DNA of 64,000 bases, taken from the NCBI RefSeq assembly GCF_014851395.1, contig NW_024040041.1, forward strand, positions 9,230,041-9,294,040, in the 5' to 3' direction. Under the pieces are notes generated by a model, which was not told the DNA's origin, searched no databases, and saw only the letters and a program-made list of their open reading frames with translations. Shown here in pieces: positions 11,837 to 24,967 of this stretch. A program made the translations under genes and the position numbers. The stretch is from Micropterus salmoides (lineage: Eukaryota > Chordata > Actinopteri > Centrarchiformes > Centrarchidae). Each line of letters opens with the position of its first letter. Position 1 is the first letter of the stretch.

Positions 11837-14800
11837 ATGTTTGGCATGATAAAGAATTCGCTCTTCGGAAACAGCGAGGAGACGGAATATAAATTGCTCA
11901 GCAGCGAGACGAAGGTAAGCAGTGCACGGACACCTGCCAGACACAACTCAGTCACTGCCTATCATTAAAGACTTCTGCAAAATCAATTTATATTCGTGCG
12001 TGTGCTGCAAAGATTAGCACAGTTATCCTGCTGTACTGTAAAGATGCAAGGTTTCATTTCTGTTTGCGTTCGTATATTATCCGGCAAGAAACACTAACTA
12101 GGTTATGTTAACTTTGCTTTAAATGGCCCCTGTAATGTAATCTTGACTGGCAGTTAATTGCTGGTGACCTATAAGGATGCCTGTAGAGCCGCAGTGTGGG
12201 GCAAAGGGGCAAATCAGCAAGGGGTCCTCTGCCAGGCAACAAGGCAGACATAACCAGGCTATGGTGATACTGAGTTCTGTGTAACCCTAAAACAGTAACG
12301 CATACACACTAGACCAAAGTCAGAAAGGTTTTAAGCTTTCTTATTAAGTACTGCGCTCAAAGCTAGCTCACAGTTTTCATGCCCCCGCTCTGGCGACTTC
12401 TGTGGCGCAAGGTGTTATGTTTTCAGGTTTTTCTGCCCCTTCGTCCCATTCTCGTCAACGGTGATATCTCATGAACGCCCTGAGGGAATTTCTTTAAATG
12501 TGGCACAAATGTCCACTTGCACTCAAAGATAAATTGATTCGGATTTGGTGGTCAAAAGGTCAAGGTCACCGTGACCTCACAAAATACTGCTTTGGCCATT
12601 TAAGAACTGATGACCATTTTTCTCAGTTGGTGACACTTGACTTGCTTGGCTACTGTGAACACAAAATGACCTTGACAAACAGGTCCATATCTCAAGAATT
12701 GATGCCATAGTTATGATAACATTTCGCACATTAGCCTACATGGGATACAACAATCAAGTGACCAAAAGGTCAAAAGTCAACGTCATAATTTCCTGGAAAA
12801 CCCCTTTTTTGGCCATTATTCAACACCATACTTAGGGAACAGAGGGGGAGATTGTGAACATATTTCACAGTTGGTCCTAGGTGACACTTTTGATTAAAAG
12901 GTCATAGACCTCAAAATAGTTTTTTTTAGCCATTATTTAAAAATGAATTGGGCGATTCCAGATTTCACACACATGTTGAGTAAACAATAACTAGCACAGT
13001 ACGGGCTTTCCTCCTTCTCATCCATTCTGCCTTTCACTTCCTTCCTCATTCTGAATTTCACCTATAGCCCATACAGAGGCTTTGCATCTGAAACTCCCAG
13101 GAGAAAACAAAAGCAGTACATTGTGTCGGGCTATAATCCATCTTTACATATTAATGAAGTACATGTGTACCTGTTTAACCAGTACTGTACATCAATGTAT
13201 CCTTCGGTTCAACAATGTATATTCACTGGAATCATACATATATATGACATATCCGTCCACACTACATATATCACATGAGTGTGGACAGGTATGGATGTAA
13301 ACTGCAACTTGACTGGTTGGTTACAATCATGGGATGATAAATCTCGTTTCCATCATGGCATTGTGGATGCATGTGTGTCTATGTGTGTGAGGAAGAGAGG
13401 TACTGCCCGCATGCTGTGTACATGTATGTGAAACCATAGGTGGACAAGCTTACTGACAATGCCCTGGAAGAGGATGCAGATCAGACGTGTTTGTTATTAA
13501 CCCATGAGCTCATATGTGGATTGTTTGTGCACGTGGATACACTGACCGTCCCTGATGAAGTCAGTGACATATAAAACCCCCACCCTGCCCTTTTTTATAC
13601 TATGTATATATTGTATTTGCCTATATTTAATGTATACACCCTTCTGGAAAGATTCCAGTAAATTCAGTCATGTGCGGACAGACATTTCGAGGTTCTTCTC
13701 TTGCCCTGTTGACCTACAATGTAGCATGTAGCCATGTAATGTCATGGTTGGTGTGGGTTTCTAAAGTGGCTTTGTTTATCTTTGAATAACTTTTGACAGA
13801 GAGACAAAGGCATACAGAATGAGACAAAGAGGACTTCCTGCCCAACTGACCAGAGACAACAGGGAATCAAATGACCCAAACTGACACATTTACCCACACA
13901 CAGAGGACGGCAGATCTGTTTTGACATTGCACACTAACATCTCTTGTCTGAAGCCCGAGAAGCCCATTAGCCAGCAGTATGTGCACAGTTGTAAATACTC
14001 ACATTTGAACTGGAAAATAATGTAGATCAGGATTATAATTGGTGATTTATATTACTGATCCAAATCCACCATATAGCAAGGTCACCCACACTTCCTGCCA
14101 TGAAAACACAGAGCATCAAGGTTTATCAAATCTCTGGACTTGAATGGCTTGTTTAAACAGCAGGTATTGAAATCAATGCTCGTCACCTGATCCATGGAGC
14201 ACCCGCCTGACTCTGACACCTCACACTTAATTAAAACTGACACAGAATACAGATGAGTTGCCTCACACACACATAACTATGCACACACATTCACAGCAGA
14301 ACAACAGCAATAGGTGGAGTTCATGTAGACGCTTGCTAATGAATGTAGACAACTATTTTAAGAGAACATGAAATGACACGGCAATTTAACACTCTTAGTG
14401 TTGATAATACCTTTCGTGTGCTGTGTTATGGCATGGAGTAATTATCACTTTAAAAGCTGGCATAAGACAGGAGCTAAACACATACATGTACACAACCACA
14501 GACACATGACAGACACATTAATAGCACTACTTAACTAGAGGACAGGCTCTGCTTTCTTGGTATGTCACCCATACACAAAGTAATGGTGGTCCCACTGACA
14601 AGCCGTACGGAGCAGCACCCTCGTGATTACTATGCAGGAGCTCGTCACAAGTAGAACTATATGATAACATAGTGTTATCTTGTATGTGCTGAGGAATGAA
14701 AACTTCTGCATTGTCTGATTACAGGACCACTTTACAGATTTGTCAGGTCCTCTGTAGTGAGTTACCACTGTGGTGGGTTTTCAGTAATATTAGATGGAGG

Positions 14801-17800
14801 AAAGTTTTATTTGCTATACAACTCTCCAAAGGAGAAAGTCACAAATTCATATACAAGATGAAGAAGAAAGAATGATATTTTTAGATGTGCGTTTTCCTTC
14901 AGGGAAGAGAAAACATGCTTAAGAAGCCCACGTAAGAACGAGAATAAGCACTGGAAATGATGCTCTGACCGTATTTCCATTGTTCTCTCCTTTGCAGCTG
15001 GTATCATGTTGAAAAAAACCATCTACAAAAATAATAAACTGCACATTTTACAGGAGCCAGCAGCTTCTTATAGGTCGACGGTAAACACTGTAAGGAGAAC
15101 GAATGACAATGACGTTATGAAAGTAAATTCCTGCACTTAACAACATCATACAAACACACAGAGCCATACACTATAAAATAGCACACAGTATAATGACATT
15201 AGTGGAAATGTGGAGCTGTATTTGAAACCTGCATCACAGTCTCTACAGTGACCACATTCCTTCAAAACCTATTAAAGTTATTGCTCAGTGGCATAGTTGA
15301 GTGACTGTGTACAACATTAGCCCCACTTAATCATATTTAATGCAAAACTGTTGCATCATATTTTTGCTGTGTGTCTGGGGGTGGGGGCGAGCTCTGTGCA
15401 TGTGTGTTTGCCAGTGTGCTGTTACGTAAGACCGTGCATCTCTTGCCCATTATTCTCGGTAGGCTGACTGAACACTGCGGAGTAGAAGAAGAAATCAAAT
15501 CAAATCAGTGTAAATATGTTTTATCCACATCTTATTATTTGGCTGCCCACATTGATTTCACACACCCACATGTACAGTCACACGCACACCAACACACACA
15601 CTGAGCCCTCCGAGTGTAAATCCCGCCTGTTCAAGGCTTTTCCTTAGGAGCAGACTGTCAACATCACTGTATGAGAGTTGAATCATGTGTGAGGTCACCA
15701 TATCCCCTGCACGCATCCCCAGGAAAGACGATGTGCATAAAAGCAATTTATGCACACTGTGTAGCTGTGGTTGGCCTGCTGAAGCCAAAGCCACCCCCTT
15801 TCTTCCCTAGGATGGAGTTAGCTTTGAGGTGCGGCGGTATGATGGTGCCAAATACGCTGTGATCTCCTCTGAGGGACGATCCTTTGACCAAGTGACAGGG
15901 GAGCTGGTGAGGAAGCTGCTTATGTATATTGGCGGGAGCAATGAACAAGGTAAGCCAATTAGAAAATAACACTTTCTGGTGGGTCAAGATGTCTTGGCTC
16001 ATGAACCAAGAGCACCTACCTGCAGACACAAAATGGCAGACCACTACAAGAGCACCTCTGCAGTTGACAGGAAATCACTTGACCTCAGCAGCGGAAGTTG
16101 GTCTTCTTTAGGTTGTTTTTGCATGAACATCTGCATAGCACGTGTGCGCAGTCTACTTGTGGCAGAAAAGGCAAGAAGGTGGCTTTCTGTACAAAAGCAC
16201 AATTTTAAAACTTTATTACACTGATTTTAGTGAAACTGGATCATATTTTCGTTCTTATGTCCTCTGGCTGCTCTGCCTCACTTCTCAGTGATTTAGAGTT
16301 TCCTGATGGACAGATAGCTTTAAAGTAACCCCTAACTGCTGCCAACTGTATCTGCCATTAGCTCAGTTAGGCATGCAGCTCTTGGTCCTATTAGCCCAGA
16401 TCTGTTACCCACTCTCCATGCTCCGTTTCTGGTGCCCATTCCAGCGCTGCTCACCACCAACATTATTTACTGGGTCCTCCCCATCCCGGGCCTGAAAAGC
16501 TCCTCCTCCCAGAGGTCCAACAGAGTTAGCATAAAAAAACAGGAAATATTATAATAAAATATGATCGAGTTTCACCAAAATCAGTGAATAAAGTTATGAA
16601 GTTGTGTTTTTCTAAAGTAATCGGTGAAGCCCAGCCACCCTTCTCTATTCACTTCCACTATGCACATGCGCAATGCAGATGTTCACGAAAACATCATCAG
16701 CATCCAGGTTCCTCTTTCATGAACTGCCTCCGTTTCCCGTTCTTCTCCCAAGTTAATACATTTCATAGATTGTTTTTTTTAAATAACACACATAAGAAAA
16801 TATGAGTCAAAAGAACTGATTAATGTAATGTAATAAAAAGATTTTCATATTCTGATGAATGCCACAGCGAAGAAAGACAGTAGACCAATAGCTGAAGGTA
16901 AGTAATTTACAGACCATATACATGGCCTGTTTTGCAGTGTCGGAATAATAACTATCACTGTTGGCATCTGCATAATTTTTTTATGTACTCTACACAAAAC
17001 CACAGATCCTGACCTTTACATGTGGGTAGTTAGCTTTCTCCTCTGTGTTCCCTCCTATTTAAACTCACATTGTGTCTCACACTAAGGTGAGGCCATGGGT
17101 ACAGCAGCTCCCATAATCATCACTGTGTACCCACGGAATGACGGTGTTCTGTCTCGCCGCTTGGTGGTCAGCATCCGCATCCCCTCCAACTACCAGCAAA
17201 GCCCCCCAACTCCCACCGACAGTGCCATCAGGATTGAGGAGCAGCCCGGCATGACTGTCTATGCTCTGTAGGCATTTAAAGTGTTTCGTTTAAAACTGCT
17301 GATGTTTATATACAAGGAAGAGAGTATTATGGATGTTTATTTTAAATGCTGTGGGTTAAAGTCTTTCCATGAGTTTTGCACTGTACTAGTAACTTATTTT
17401 GTCCAAATTTTCCATATAGATTTGGACAGCACAGTTACCCCACCTGACCCAAATGCACTAGCAGCTATTTTATTTTTGGAGGCCTTAGTTAATATGTTCA
17501 GTCTCCTGCAGGACTATTGTGGTAGAGCACGTCCTCAGGCAGGTTTACTTGACCTCACTGGTTCACGTTGTTTGAAATATCAGTGTGCATGTGTGCTTTC
17601 TGGGTCCCTGTTCCATTCCATCTGGTAAAAAGTTCAAACAATTCACCCAATTAACACAAATAATCCACGTAATAAAAATGTTTTTCACAGGCAGTTTGGA
17701 GGCTTTGCAGGGGAGAGTGAGTACCGAGCAGAGGCCTTGCGTTTGACACGCACCCTGGGTGAGACAGCCCCCTTTCAGCGCAAGCATTACTTCTGCTGCA

Positions 17801-17868
17801 GCTATGACCCACCGCTCAAGCCTTATGGACGCCGCAACGAGGTGTGGTTTCTACAGGAGGAGCCGTAG
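11837..17868 (+). CDS. hebp1: Heme-binding protein 1-like (SOUL family)
   Basis: Four exons, 11837-11914, 15811-15949, 17087-17267 and 17691-17868, give 191 residues; human HEBP1 has 189. SOUL/HEBP proteins are small cytosolic proteins that bind heme and porphyrins. The N-terminus MFGMIKNSLFG matches the HEBP1 start. Further family blocks are FEVRRYDGAKYA, TGELVRKLLMYIGG, the acidic IRIEEQPGMTVYALQFGG, and the C-terminal YDPPLKPYGRRNEVW. Junction phases are 0, 1 and 2 and all splice sites are GT-AG. Intron 1 (3.9 kb) holds an unclassified repeat and intron 2 holds an inverted-arm element. Fish have several SOUL paralogues, so hebp1 versus a fish-specific soul gene is not settled, although the block's other human 12p13 neighbour (fam234b) favours hebp1. 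It is convergent with wbp2nl. Confidence 0.88.
12440..12960. repeat. Unclassified teleost interspersed repeat
   Basis: Contains atctcatgaacgccctgagg, a 'caaatgtccacttgcactc' stretch and 'ggtcaaggtcaccgtgacc'. I recognise these as parts of a repeat widespread in fish genomes. Motifs recur internally (ggtcaaaagg at several spacings). Class and boundaries are uncertain. It lies in intron 1 of the hebp1-like gene. Confidence 0.5.
16105..16705. mobile_element. Non-autonomous DNA element with long inverted arms (in hebp1-like intron 2)
   Basis: The left arm (about 16105-16252) and right arm (about 16545-16705) are imperfect reverse complements. Both contain tgaacatctgcat, aactttatt, and cactgattttxgtgaaactxgatcatatttt-type sequence in opposite orientation. 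There is no coding capacity between the arms. This is consistent with a MITE or foldback element. Boundaries are approximate. Confidence 0.65.
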
Positions 17869-20800
17869 GAGCCGTTTGATCAGATCTGAGTCAAATCTCA
17901 TGCTGAATCCTTTATTCAACCTTAATTACCCTGACAAACCTGTAGCTCTAACAGTATTTGATTGGTAAGAGCAATATGGTGACCTGATAGCCCTTTGAAC
18001 CCCAATGGACAGATAGAGATTACCCACGTTGCCTTTATCCATCTGATCTTCTGCTTGTCACACATTCAGTAGCAGTGAAGTTAGGTGTTCAAGCAATGGG
18101 ACAAATTAAAATTTAACATCAAGAGCATTAGCATTTTCTCTTTCATTAGCTAATTTTCTTTCATTTCTAATTTAAACTCACCCCTTGTAGCTCTGGGTGA
18201 TTAAAGAAATCAATGACTTTAAAAGGTGCAATGTGTAAGATTTGACCAGAATTTGGTTTCAAACATTAACGTTATCAACAGAATGTGCAGAAGGAACAGC
18301 TCTAACATCTACGTATTGTGTTGCAGAGATATCTACTTAAACAAGAAACAAGTTCGCTATATTAAACAAGCTCTCTTCGCTTTTTTATTCTAATAAATAA
18401 ACATAAAGTCCAAATGTCAAGAAAGGAAATACTCTCACTTCTATTTTCCTTATCAAACAGATAAAATACAAATACAACACAGTACACAGCTAACTGTGCT
18501 AACGAGTTAGCAGCACTTACGACCTGATATGTGATATGCTGCTCTAGACAAATACAGTGTCAAGAAGTTGAAAGTATTAGTTGGAGTTGCGTGCAATACG
18601 TTTCAGTATGTACTATTGTGACAGAGTTCAGTTCTCTAAGTTTCTCTAATTTTCTTCAATTTTAAAAAAATACCTTTAGATAAACTGTTATCTAAGCAAC
18701 TCAGTGAGTAATGTCTCTGTATTTTAAATTCATGAGTTGATATTTTCCATTCCTTTTAGAAGTACATGTTCGTCCCAAAGGGTCGATAAAGTCCCTGTAG
18801 AGCTGTCATCTCCCTGAAGAACACAGTAGGGCTTTGCACATCTTTAATCTAGTTTACACTTAAGTGGCGGCTACAGAGAAATGTATAGAATTAACATTAG
18901 ATACATGGTAGTAAAAAGCACACTTCCTTTTCCTAAGTAAGGAACTGGAAGGAAACAGGAGTCGAGCCATAAAGTAGAACTAGTCTTTATGAATTAATGG
19001 GTGGTCAGCTGTGGGTGTAAATTAGCTAGGTAGCTTTAGGTGTTATTATAAACTGTGTGGTTATGTGTTGATTCAGAAAGCATTTCTGTGTAGTGAATAT
19101 TTTGTGTTTTAGTGCATGACATCTTTACTTAATCACTGTTGAAACAGTATTATTGGATACATCTGTCCATTGTGATTTTCTGTGATCAGAGTGAATAGTA
19201 TGTTCACGTTTGATGGTGTTTCATAGCATAATAAATTATATTATTCAGTAAGAGTGTGGATCATTTTAATTGTCTAATTTCTTCATTTTGTGAAACGTTG
19301 TCAGAGACAGTACCACTCCAAACACTTGTATTGTACAATGTGGTGTACTATTTCCATAAATTAAAGATTAAACATTATGGTAATTGGACTCCATTATATA
19401 GATTAAATGTTTAAAGCACAAGTTCAACCAATGAAAATTAGAAAATCAATGACTTGAATAAAATGCAGAAATACTTAAGTAAATGTCTATCAGATATTTA
19501 AGATATTTAACCAAATTATGATGTTTAAAATATGAGGATTGGATAAATGTTTCATTTGAGGTCATTTGGTGTTTAAAACTTCTTAAGCTAAAAAACAAAA
19601 ATGTCAAAATGCAGAATTCAACAAATTACTCATTTATTAGATTATAACTGAGACAAAATTCAGCAAGAGGAATAAGAACTGCAAAAGATTAATGTATAGA
19701 CATTTGATTAATTCAAGCAAACCAAAAACTACCCCCCCCCCCCAAAAAACCCCAATAAAAACCCCCAATATCCTCTATCCTCTACAACAAATAGTTCTTC
19801 AGGTGTTAACTGATGCACAATGAGGAGGATGCAATTACACACCATGTTGACACCTCACCCCACTTTAATCAGGAATAAATCAGAAGTTTCAACAGCAGGC
19901 AAAACACTGATGGGCCCTTAATGTAATGCTGTGGCCCTGTAACCCTACATTAGTGAAATTTCAATAGAGTTCTGATTTCAGCTTGGCTCTGCATACATGA
20001 ATACAACAGAAGCTAGGACTAGAGAAAGGGTTATTCAGGTGACCTCAGCCTGTCACCTATAACCTTGTAAATGTAAGGTTGAAATATTGCACATACAGAG
20101 ATTTGTAATGTGAGAAATCTATCTATTCCCCCTTTTCAAACACTGCACTGCTCCTTTTGATAACAAAAACCTCCATTATATATATATATATGTTATTTGT
20201 GAGATTTAGGTCATACAACGGAGTGGAATTACTTATACTGTCATGTGACTGACAGTGCAGGATCACATTGGTCATATATGAAGGAAACTTTTAACTCACT
20301 GTATTACTGTTCAGTAACAACCAGTTCTAGTTTTGTATATGGACAACTACTACTCAACACAAAACTGTATAGGAAATACACAAAGTACCTTCAGTGATAC
20401 TGCAAAAATACCTGTGTTAATAGGAGTTGGTATTGTTAATAACTATAGGAAGTGCAATCAAGAAATTGCTACAAAAAGTTTCGGTAATAAATCTCCATCT
20501 TTAAAAATACATTCCCCATACTACCTCCTCCTTACAGCTCTTAACAAGGACAGTTTAGGTTCCCATTACCTTGTTAGAGACAGACAGAGTAAATAAATCC
20601 AGTCACTCAGAATGTTAACAGTGACGAGTCTCAGAAAAGGTCCAAGCCATCAATCATTTTAAGTGAATTTATGTAAAAGGGAAAAACTCTATTTAATATA
20701 TGTGACTGCTTAATGAGCTATTCCAGTATCCAAAATGTTGTTGATTCATTGGTGATTTATCACTGACATCTTTGAGCCCTCTATTACTTGCATTTTCTTT

Positions 20801-20905
20801 TCTATATTCTACAATCAAGTAGGTATCCGTGAACATTACTCCTGGCTTTAGAATATATTTAAGATACAGAGGAAGAGAGAGGAGTGTCATTGAAGTGCAA
20901 GAGTC
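17869..20905. other. Convergent spacer: 3' UTRs of hebp1-like and wbp2nl
   Basis: The hebp1-like gene (+) and the wbp2nl gene (-) face each other across 3 kb of AT-rich DNA without exons. Candidate + strand poly(A) hexamers occur at 18392 and 19230 (AATAAA). A segment starting near 18221 (ggtgcaatgtgtaag) resembles a common fish repeat, but I cannot define its ends. A short C/A homopolymer patch lies at 19733-19765. Confidence 0.55.
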
Positions 20906-23900
20906 TCAGTTGCTTTTCTTGTCAGGAGAGTTTGGATAAGGTGCATATGGTGGAGGCCTTTCCTGCAAGGGAATAAATAAAAATAAAATTAAATAACACA
21001 ACTTTGTGCAAGCGCCATTAAAAGGAGAACTCACATGTCATGTCTACACAACTTTAAGCAAGGTGAAAACAAGCAAAGAAGCTTACAGTGGGCATGTAGA
21101 CATTGTGTGGATTGCTGGGATTGTAGTACGCACTGCCTGCTGCTTCAGCTGCCTTGGAGTTACCTGTGCATAAAATGAGGCATGACAAAGACAGGATGAT
21201 AAAGTCAGACAGTGACGACTGCTGAACATATTTAGGAACAGACGCTACAGTTCCAAACTTTGTAAGGAGGACTGATGCGAGGAGCACAGTACTAGTCATA
21301 TGAAGTACAACCAGTGAAGGCTCCAGTAATCTTCCAGACAAAATCTACTGGCGCACCCTGAGGATGCACAGAGGCAAAACGCTCGTCCTCACTTGGAGAT
21401 ATGCCAAACTGACATTTCACAGTGTACCAAGCTCATCCCATGTGCAGGGTGAGACTGTTTTCAGCAAAATCCACAAGGTGCTAGAAAAGAGATCGGGGAG
21501 GGGAGGTTGTTTTATCCTTTGTAATTTTGATGTGTAGCGGATGAGACAGCAGCACCCCTTTTTTGGTGGCGTGATTCGAAGTGATTCACTTTGAGGGAGA
21601 CAGATCAGATCTGACGGGTGCAGTGACACACACATACATAAGAGGAACAAAATAAAGACAGAGCGAGAGAGAATTAGACCTGGAGGTGGTGTCGGTGTTG
21701 CTGTCCAGTTCTGGGGCGGTGCAGTCCAATTTTGGGGTGGCCCAGGGTAGGGAGGAGGTGGGGCCATGTAGTCAAAACCAGATGGGTACATTCCTGGAAC
21801 ATAGAAGACCGACAGAGGGAAAAAAAAAAAAAAAAAAAAGACAGATGGAGTTTCAAGGTCCAATGAGGTTACATCATTTGTACCTCAAGGGTTATTACTT
21901 ATGTGCAATGAGGACACTGACGACAAAAAATGTGAAAAACAAATATGTGGCAACTGCAAACACATGCATGGAAACATAACCTAAAGGCTAAAAACTATGA
22001 AAGTCTCCACATCTTTGAGTATATACTGGCCTTTTCTACATTACAATTATTGACTGTGAAAGTGAAAGAACGAAAAAAGAAAATATCCTGCAGAAAAAAA
22101 GCTAGTAAGTAGTCCTTGAGTGAAAACTGTTTAGCAAATCCTGAAGACTTTACACTTAATTTGTCATGTGTACCTTCGGTGTAAGCTGGCATATAAATGT
22201 CATATTACAAATTACTGAATTCTGTACCTGCAGTGGCTGTTGGACAGGGGTAGCCCATGTTACCAGCAGCAGGGGGAGGGCCCTGGTAGAATCCATTCTG
22301 CTGGGGAGGGGATGGGTAAGGATAGGCGGGAGGAGCATGCGGAGGTGGGCCGTAGCCATTCATCATTCCAGGTGAAGGATAGCCGTAAGAGGCAGCACCG
22401 TTTTGTGCAGGAGCAGCACGAGAAGCTGAAATACAGAAAGAGAAAAGTTTTTTTGGCAACAAATAAACTGGACTTTCCAGAGGTTATAGGCGTATTCATT
22501 CACTCACCATTTTTCCACAATTGCCTATTTTGCATATAAAGTATATCTATACTAATGGGGCCACTCATTAAGAGACGCTATACTTCTTTATTATTAAGAT
22601 TTTAACCTTGACTGTAGTATTTTTACAATGTGGTATTACCACTTTGGTTGAGGATTTAAATACCACTTTACCCCCCAAATAAAGGAGTTATTAAAGTATA
22701 TTCTGCATTGTATAATGTGGGAAACAGTGACTACTGTAAGGAAACTAGCATACAAACCATTTGTGGCCAGTTTGAAGAGATCCTGTCCCAGCTCTATGGC
22801 TCCTCCACTGGGAAATGACATCTTGAAATGGGCCTGGCCCTCCCAGCCACCTGATCAAAGAGTCATACATTTAGAACAAATGCAGAAGGCTACATTTGTG
22901 CTTTATTGTGAATGGTAACAGAGACGACAGGCATGTGCAGTCCTTTTATTTTGACTAAGATAATGCACCTAATATCTATTGTATTGTGCAATACAAATAT
23001 GACCATTAATGAAACTAGTATTAAATTAAATTCAAGTTAAAAGCAAAAACAAATGGCCACATACCACCAGGTTCAGCGGACACTGTTCCTTTAATGTAGT
23101 TGGCCCCAAAGACTGGCTGCTCAATGCTGCAGCCCTTCATCAGATAATAGGGGAACATGGCTGAACCCAGGCAATCCTTGGTATTACTGGAAACAAACAC
23201 CAGCTAAGCCAGTGAATGAGGGAAGAGACAAATGAGTGTGTGGGGAGAGTTACAACATATGATATAATATATGAGAATGCGAACACTGAACACGAACAAA
23301 CGCCATGTCATTTCGGCTGTACCCTGTATGGCGTGAGGTAAACGGTGCCCTTCTTAGTCCCCCTCAGCAGGTCTGTCTTGCAGGCAACATCGCTGAATGA
23401 CAGCTCCACATTCTTACATTCCCTTACAACACTGAGGAAAGAAGAAATAAAGGAACCTGTTACAGACCCCACAAAAGATCTGCTGACACAACTGTGGTAC
23501 GAAATATCAATTGAGAATTGTTTGAAACTACTGTATTTCATAACGTGTAGCTTACACACCTATATATGTTGCCATTTTGGTCTCAACAAGATGTCAACAT
23601 CCTAACGAAAGCTACCGCTACTTCCTGTTTTGATAGTCGGCTTACGTTACAAGTTAGTCATCTTGCTTAAACCAGCGGTCAAGATACGCGAATGCTATGA
23701 AGTCGGTCGTTACTAATATTAAAACCCTCGTTTAAAGCAGTAAACACATCATGTGAATTACACAGCTAACGGCAACATTAGCAATGGAACAGAAGTGTCA
23801 GCCAGCTATGCTAACGTTAATCAGGCCAGCAAGCCAACAGTTAGCAGGAGGAGGCTAGCGTGTGCATAGCATTCTGTTGACTACGCACTGGAAAGTAAAC

Positions 23901-24029
23901 ATGCCAAGAAGAGAGGCGACAGCTAGCTAGTTAATCAAATTCTCCACATAAATGCAATAGATAACGTTACCTTTCTCCGTTGCTTATCACAACGCCGCCG
24001 TTTTGCGAGTGATTCCGATTTAAAGCCAT
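20906..24029 (-). CDS. wbp2nl: WBP2 N-terminal-like protein (GRAM domain, PPxY motifs; PAWP/WBP2 family)
   Basis: Eight exons on the minus strand: 24029-23971, 23431-23323, 23203-23065, 22850-22758, 22425-22228, 21793-21680, 21163-21087, 20962-20906; 281 residues. WBP2 proteins bind WW-domain partners through PPxY motifs. WBP2NL (PAWP) is a sperm perinuclear-theca protein proposed to help activate the egg. The N-terminal half is a GRAM domain (about residues 1-125) with GTKKGTVYLTPYR, QPVFGANYIKGTV and GGWEGQA. The proline/tyrosine-rich C-terminal half has PPxY motifs at about 165-168, 212-215 and 266-269, and a conserved AYYNPSNPHNVYMPT block. All splice sites are GT-AG. WBP2 itself is the alternative. 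I prefer wbp2nl because of the SNGES N-terminus and because the neighbours match human 22q13, but the C-terminus looks more like WBP2. It diverges from the ZP gene. Confidence 0.88.
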
Positions 24030-24967
24030 GTTTGAGAGTCGTCTGATGCTTTCCTGCTGCTCAAGTCGGACTCGGGGTCGGGTATGCCACAGGAACGTCA
24101 CGGGCGTTACGTCACGACACCGTCAACAACTCGTGACTCGTAGGATGCTCAACATCATTAGCATACAGACTGCTGCGTCCCGCTGATACCTGCCAGTTAA
24201 GATCATTGTTTGAAATTTGATCGATCACGTAAATAACTACAGGTTCACGCGATGTCTTCTGGCATCCATGCCGGAACACCGGTATCACAGGTGTCCAGAA
24301 ATGTATAAGGCCTATGATGTTCTTATGTGTCTATAGTCTACCATCCAAACCTCATTTGATTAACCCATCTCATTCACAATTTAAATGAAATGATGAATGG
24401 TTTAGGTAGATGAAGTCAGTCCACGCGGAATTTAACCGGTCTCTTTAGGCATACTCTCATTTAAATATTATTTCCAAAACCAAGTTTGTCTACTTGAAGA
24501 ATGGGATGGACTTTTAATAGTAGGCTAATCACAGATCCGGACAGCACAAATGGACTTTCATTTGAAACACTGACAGGATGCTGCAGTGAATAAAGGTTAA
24601 AATGCTTATGTAATAATTAGATGGGTACAAGCATTGCCATGGGGAGAGAGGGCGAGGCTGGCAAGTCCTTTGAGTTACGCAATGATTTCATGTAATGGCT
24701 CCCCGAGGAAACCTTGGCCCGTATGTGCACAGCATGTAGTATTTAAACACTGACCTTTTTATTAATTGCCAGCGTATTCTGTCCTACTTTTCAAATCAGT
24801 TTTAATCAGGCAGCTCTTGGGATTCACAGGTGGCAACAGCGAGACACAGCAAGCTTCTGACCAATTAACACTAATTAACAGAAGTCGCCTGACCCCTTCG
24901 CATTGTCAAATCAAACACAGAACCTGCATATCTAGGACCAACGCCTTATTAGCCAAAACATAAGAAG
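24030..24967. promoter_or_regulatory. Divergent spacer between wbp2nl and the ZP gene
   Basis: The two start codons are 938 bases apart, so both promoters must lie here or nearby. The wbp2nl side (about 24030-24200) is richer in CpG. The ZP side has a TATA-like tatttaaa at about 24740-24747. I see no E-box cluster that I can assign with confidence. Confidence 0.5.

Noticed and set aside
11413..11955. 180-codon minus frame and 129-codon plus frame before hebp1-like exon 1
   Set aside because: They overlap the probable 5' UTR and exon 1 of the hebp1-like gene on the plus strand. No homology was recognised.
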